From the NCBI RefSeq assembly GCF_034007085.1, contig NZ_JAVERO010000001.1, positions 6,686-70,685 on the forward strand: DNA of 64,000 nt. The letters are read 5' to 3'. This document shows, one piece after another, positions 61,601 through 64,000 of the stretch. The translations under genes and the position numbers were made by a program. How positions within the stretch are numbered: the first letter of the stretch is position 1; the number at the start of each line of letters is the position of its first letter. This DNA is from Castellaniella sp034007085 (GTDB lineage Bacteria > Pseudomonadota > Gammaproteobacteria > Burkholderiales > Burkholderiaceae_B). The notes under the pieces were generated by a model. The model had not been told where the DNA came from. It made no database searches and saw nothing but the letters and a program-made list of their open reading frames with translations.

Positions 61601-61835
61601 CGTAATACAGCAGCCCCTTGGCCCCGTTCAGTTCGTTTTCGATGACACTGGCCACGCTGGTGGATACCTCGGAGGCCGAGGCACCGGGATAGGTGGCATG
61701 GATGTTCACCGTGGGGGGCGCGACATCGGGATACTGCGACACGGCCATGTTGGGGATGGCCATGATGCCGGCCAGGGCGATGGCCAACGCCACCACCCAG
61801 GCAAAAATCGGTCGTTCGATGAAAAACTGTGGCAT
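58668..61835 (-). CDS. RND efflux pump inner-membrane transporter (HAE1/AcrB family)
   Basis: The 1055-residue proton-driven pump exports hydrophobic and amphiphilic drugs. It has the HAE1 beginning FFIERPIFAWVVALAIALAG, twelve membrane helices in two halves, the proton-relay acids in GILVDDAIVVVENVER near residue 407, and periplasmic porter domains with the G-loop region. AcrB, MexB and TtgB are the closest in kind. Substrate range cannot be read. It lies 47 bp after the adaptor gene and overlaps the channel gene by 4 bp. Confidence 0.94.
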   Translation of the reverse strand: MPQFFIERPIFAWVVALAIALAGIMAIPNMAVSQYPDVAPPTVNIHATYPGASASEVSTSVASVIENELNGAKGLLYYESVSDSNGQADITVTFAPGTDPDLAQVDVQNRLSNATAKLPAAVTQQGLKVSQSNSGFLMVVTLSSKDGSIDQYSLADYITRNIQNPMSRIKGVGKFQLFAAGRAMRVWVDPQKLVSYGLSMSQVSSALAAQNMVISGGLLGSPPNPDTQRTVAPLTVNGQLTTPEEFGNIVLRANLDGSTVRIHDVARVELGSDNYQFGARLNGKPTAAFALSLTPSANALETAKLAKAKMAELSQFFPDNITYRIPYDTSPYIDLSIEQVVHTLFEAMVLVFVVMFVFLQNVRYTLIPALVVPVAMMGAFTVMLALGFSINVLTMFAMVLAIGILVDDAIVVVENVERIMAEEGLSPKEATKKAMPQISGAIVGITLVLTTVFLPLAFMSGSVGVIYRQFSVAMAVSILFSALLALSFTPALCATLLKPIPKGHHASKGGFFGWFNRGFNRTTHGYTRWVTGSLKRTLRMMLVFALLVGVMGWMYVRLPTSFLPEEDQGYVIANIELPSGASTSRTVEIIQQVEKYFMALPQVANIITVRGFSFNGNGLNAAIAFVPLKDFSERRGPGDSAQAISGTAMGKLLFGLPDSMVIAITPPAISSLGNASGFDLRLEDRGGVGGDALQAASQQLLQLASQSPILTGTRITGLSPGPQLKVEIDRDKAAALGVDFAEAANLISTAIGSSYVGKFTNQGWVQNIWVQADQDARMNPDDILRLNARNVNGEMVPLSSFVSLEWTRGPVQVVRYNGYESIRIGGSAAPGYSTGQAMAEMERLIAQLPPGLGYEWTGLSYQEIQAGSQSVILMGLSILVVFMVLAALYESWAIPLSVMLAVPLGMLGAVLLSSLMGKDNDVYFMVGMVTVIGLSAKNAILIVEFAKDLYASGAGLAESAIEAARLRFRPILMTSFAFILGVLPLVLANGAGAASQNAVGLGVLGGMLAATPLAVLFVPTFFVVILKLFKTKPKLLGHQAPHIPTAGGSGPGDQA

Positions 61836-61882
61836 GAGAGCTCGCGAGGAATCCGGAGAGGTATCGGGCGGCCGAAGCCGGA

Positions 61883-63148
61883 TCAGTGGGCCTGGTCGGC
61901 AGCGGGCTGACCGGCCGCCGACGAATCATCGGCGGACTTGTCGGCACTGGGCTGGCCATCGGCACTGGACGGCGGCGTAGCGCCCTGTTCCGCCGGATCG
62001 CCCTGGGCCTTCCAGGGCATGGGCTGCACCGGCGCACCGGGACGGACCTTTTGGAAGCCTTCGACCATCAGCTGATCGCCCGCCTGGATACCCTGGTAAA
62101 TGATGTAGCCCTTGTCGGTACGCGGCCCGGCCTGGACCGGCGTGAAGGCAGCCTTGCCGTCCTTGATCAAGACGACCGTGTTGTTGCCATCGGCGGTGCG
62201 CTGAATGGCCTGTTCCGGCACCACCAACGCATGCGGATCCACCCCCTGGACCAGACGCACGCGCACGTACAGGCCAGGCAGCAGGATCCGATCCGGGTTG
62301 GGGAACAGCGCACGCAGATTCACCTGCCCCGTACCTGGATCGACGGCCACGCCCGAAAACAGCAACTTGCCGGGATGGCGATAGACTGTGCCGCCGTCCA
62401 GCAGCACTTCGGCCTGGGTATCGCCATTGTCATCCGGTTTGACAATGCCGTCGGCGATCTGGCGACGCAGTGTTGCGATCTGGGCAACCGGCTGGGTAAT
62501 GTCCACGTAGACCTGATCCAGGCGATGCACGGTCGCCAGCGAAGTGGCTGATGTGGCACTGACCAGCGCCCCCACAGTCACTTGGGCTTTGCCGATGGTG
62601 CCGTCGATGGGCGACGTGACCCGGGTATAGTCCAGATTGATCTTGGCCGTTTCCAGTGCGGCCTGGGCCGCAGCGACGGCTGCTTCGGCCTGGCGCGACT
62701 GGGCAACGGCGTTGTCGTAGTCCTGCTGGCTGACCGCATGCTGCTTGATGAGCGCCGTGTAGCGCTGCGCCAGCAGGCGCGTGGTATGCGCGGAAGCCTG
62801 GGCGTTTTTCAATTGTGCGGCGGCCTGATCCCTGGCCGCGCGGTACGGCGCCGGATCGATGGTGAACAGCAGCTGGCCGGCCTTGACTGTGCTGCCTTGC
62901 TCGAAATCGATGGATTGGACAATGCCGTTGACCCGGGCACGGATCTCGGCATCTTCGATGGCCTGGACACGGCCCGGCAATTCAGTGTGCACCACGGCAG
63001 GCTGGGGCTGGACCTGGACCACACTGACTGGGACTTTCATGCCCCCCATGCCCTGCTGCGGTTCATCCGAGCAAGCCGCCAGCGCCAGCAGCGATGCCAG
63101 CGCCAGGGGCCACAGGGTTCGGCCGGCGGTCAGTCGATCAAAGGCCAT
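61883..63148 (-). CDS. RND efflux periplasmic adaptor lipoprotein (AcrA/MexA family)
   Basis: The 421-residue adaptor bridges pump and channel. It has a lipoprotein signal with lipobox LLALAACS (Cys near residue 27), a split biotinyl-lipoyl hairpin (GRVQAIEDAEIRARVNGIV, then SPIDGTIGKAQVTVGALV), a coiled-coil segment between, and a beta-barrel domain. The C-terminus from about residue 385 is a low-complexity tail rich in Ala, Asp and Ser (ADGQPSADKSADDSSAAG). It is the first pump gene; tetR lies 153 bp upstream on the same strand. Confidence 0.93.
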   Translation of the reverse strand: MAFDRLTAGRTLWPLALASLLALAACSDEPQQGMGGMKVPVSVVQVQPQPAVVHTELPGRVQAIEDAEIRARVNGIVQSIDFEQGSTVKAGQLLFTIDPAPYRAARDQAAAQLKNAQASAHTTRLLAQRYTALIKQHAVSQQDYDNAVAQSRQAEAAVAAAQAALETAKINLDYTRVTSPIDGTIGKAQVTVGALVSATSATSLATVHRLDQVYVDITQPVAQIATLRRQIADGIVKPDDNGDTQAEVLLDGGTVYRHPGKLLFSGVAVDPGTGQVNLRALFPNPDRILLPGLYVRVRLVQGVDPHALVVPEQAIQRTADGNNTVVLIKDGKAAFTPVQAGPRTDKGYIIYQGIQAGDQLMVEGFQKVRPGAPVQPMPWKAQGDPAEQGATPPSSADGQPSADKSADDSSAAGQPAADQAH

Positions 63149-63250
63149 AGAAAAGCTCCAGAAACGTTGGTTTTTCGATTGGGTGAAGCAAGGGATGGCC
63201 GCCCGCTCGAACGAGGAATCCGGGATCGCCGGCCCTGCGGGAAAGCCAAA

Positions 63251-63256
63251 AGTATA
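63251..63256 (-). promoter_or_regulatory. Possible -10 box for the efflux operon
   Basis: TATACT on the minus strand lies about 100 bp before the adaptor start, in the 153-bp gap after tetR. The sequence 17 bp upstream (TCGAAC) is a poor -35, so an activator or a separate element may be needed, or the pump may be read from the tetR promoter. Confidence 0.35.
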
Positions 63257-63301
63257 CGGGGAAAAGCCCGACAGTTCGAGATGGCGGATAAGATTCAGGG
63301 C

Positions 63302-63850
63302 TCATGCCGCGCCTGCCGTGAAATGATCCACGAGAATGCGCACCCGTTTTTCCAGCACGTCCAGCCGGGGTTTGTCCTCGACCAGCCCTTCCAGGGCCAG
63401 CAGAAACACGTGGGCGACTTCCGGATCATCGAACACCTGGCCCAGGCATTCCAGCAAACAGGTCCGGTGCTGGCTGGCGACCTCGGGGCTCAGTCCCTGG
63501 CAGACATTCAGAAATTCGCTGGACATGGGCGCGGCCTCCATGTCGGACCAGGGCTCCAGCAGCACGCGTTGACACACCGCGAACAGGCGCTTGCCCTGTG
63601 CCCCGGGCGCTTGCACCGCATCCATGGCCAAAGGCAGGCGCGACAGCATCCAGTCCTCAAAGACCTGCATGAACAGGTCTTCCTTGTTCTTGAAACTGCG
63701 GTACAGCAATGTTCTGGAAATCCCCGCACGCTGGGCAATGTCACTCAGGGATGTGCGCGCGAAGCCAAAATTCAGGAAGCACCAGCGCGCCGCGTCCAGG
63801 ATTCTGGCGCGTCGCGCATTCATGGCTTGAGAACTTGATTTGGGTGGCAT
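63302..63850 (-). CDS. TetR/AcrR family transcriptional regulator
   Basis: The 182-residue regulator has the N-terminal TetR helix-turn-helix at about residues 15-60 (RRARILDAARWCFLNFGFA, TSLSDIAQRAGISRTLLYR, FKNKEDLF) and a variable ligand-binding C-terminus. It probably represses the efflux operon that follows on the same strand, and its own gene through the inverted repeat at 63859-63886. The ATG at 63850 gives a normal TetR start. It is a little shorter than AcrR. Confidence 0.9.
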   Translation of the reverse strand: MPPKSSSQAMNARRARILDAARWCFLNFGFARTSLSDIAQRAGISRTLLYRSFKNKEDLFMQVFEDWMLSRLPLAMDAVQAPGAQGKRLFAVCQRVLLEPWSDMEAAPMSSEFLNVCQGLSPEVASQHRTCLLECLGQVFDDPEVAHVFLLALEGLVEDKPRLDVLEKRVRILVDHFTAGAA

Positions 63851-63856
63851 CGGCGC

Positions 63857-63886
63857 ATTTTGACAACGAGTGCATTTTTTGTCAAA
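63857..63886 (-). promoter_or_regulatory. tetR promoter with overlapping inverted-repeat operator
   Basis: TTTGACAA (63859-63866) and TTGTCAAA (63879-63886) form a perfect 8-bp inverted repeat with a 12-base centre. On the minus strand it overlaps a -35 TTGACA (63880-63885) and, 17 bp on, a weak -10 CAAAAT (63857-63862). A palindrome covering both boxes right before tetR is the expected site for self-repression. Confidence 0.6.
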
Positions 63887-63887
63887 T

Positions 63888-64000
63888 TTGTCGCCCCCAC
63901 CTCGCCGCCTGCATGCGGCTCGGATTCGGCAGGCACGAAAGAGTCCGCAGGGACTTGGACTCAATTTGTCGCAGCCCCCCCACCTCGCCGCCTGCATGCG
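63888..64000 (+). repeat. Two direct repeats at the right window edge
   Basis: A block ending CCACCTCGCCGCCTGCATGC occurs at about 63888-63917 and again at about 63966-64000, where it runs to the window end. Both copies begin TTGTCGC and differ by a few extra bases in the C-run. No gene is seen in 63887-64000. Confidence 0.7.

Overview
The window looks like chromosomal DNA of a GC-rich betaproteobacterium, most likely of the family Alcaligenaceae (order Burkholderiales, the Bordetella/Castellaniella/Pusillimonas neighbourhood). I infer this from protein style and gene order: the long rpsB-to-rnhB envelope block, folC-dedD-cvpA-purF, aceE-aceF-lpdA with a lipoyl domain fused to E3, and a two-component system next to folD and an M3 peptidase. 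The genus cannot be fixed by reading alone. Almost all of the window is core housekeeping DNA. No rRNA, tRNA, CRISPR array or prophage was seen.

Layout. 1-3.7 kb: mltG-tmk-holB-tatD-(ankyrin-like, cut by the window edge), minus strand. 3.7-4.8 kb: a YeiH-type membrane protein. 4.94-7.71 kb: a decayed Tn3-family transposon with 26-bp perfect inverted ends and a 5-bp target duplication. 7.8-12.1 kb: ygfZ, then a partial valine-degradation operon (acyl-CoA dehydrogenase, 3-hydroxyisobutyryl-CoA hydrolase, 3-hydroxyisobutyrate dehydrogenase). 12.3-17.7 kb: rnfH/ratA, smpB, ogt, ppsA and its divergent regulator ppsR. 17.7-33.3 kb: a continuous minus-strand block rpsB-tsf-pyrH-frr-uppS-cdsA-dxr-rseP-bamA-skp-lpxD-fabZ-lpxA-lpxB-rnhB-TrmH-type methyltransferase, which joins translation, phospholipid, isoprenoid, outer-membrane-protein and lipid A synthesis. 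33.5-37.5 kb: map, glnD, dsbB (plus). 37.6-41.9 kb: folC-dedD-cvpA-purF. 42-48.2 kb: aceE-aceF-lpdA, the pyruvate dehydrogenase complex. 48.5-54.4 kb (plus): a PAS histidine kinase and FixJ-type regulator, folD, an M3 oligopeptidase and an SCO1-type copper chaperone. 54.4-63.9 kb (minus): a TetR regulator, a three-part RND efflux pump, pdxJ, a nitroreductase and a second E3-like flavoprotein.

The most unusual part is the 2.76-kb Tn3-family element. Its ends and target duplication are intact, but tnpA is reduced to about 410 bp of joined fragments and the putative resolvase to a C-terminal stub. Two cargoes survive. One is an intact RHH-PIN toxin-antitoxin pair sitting directly before the tnpA start. 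The other is a metal-responsive operon: a mini-thioredoxin, a MerR/ZntR-type regulator and a GDCCVxC protein, with the scar of a deleted merT/merP segment in the middle. The operon keeps a textbook MerR-type promoter with a 20-bp spacer over a perfect palindrome. The element lies between yeiH and ygfZ.
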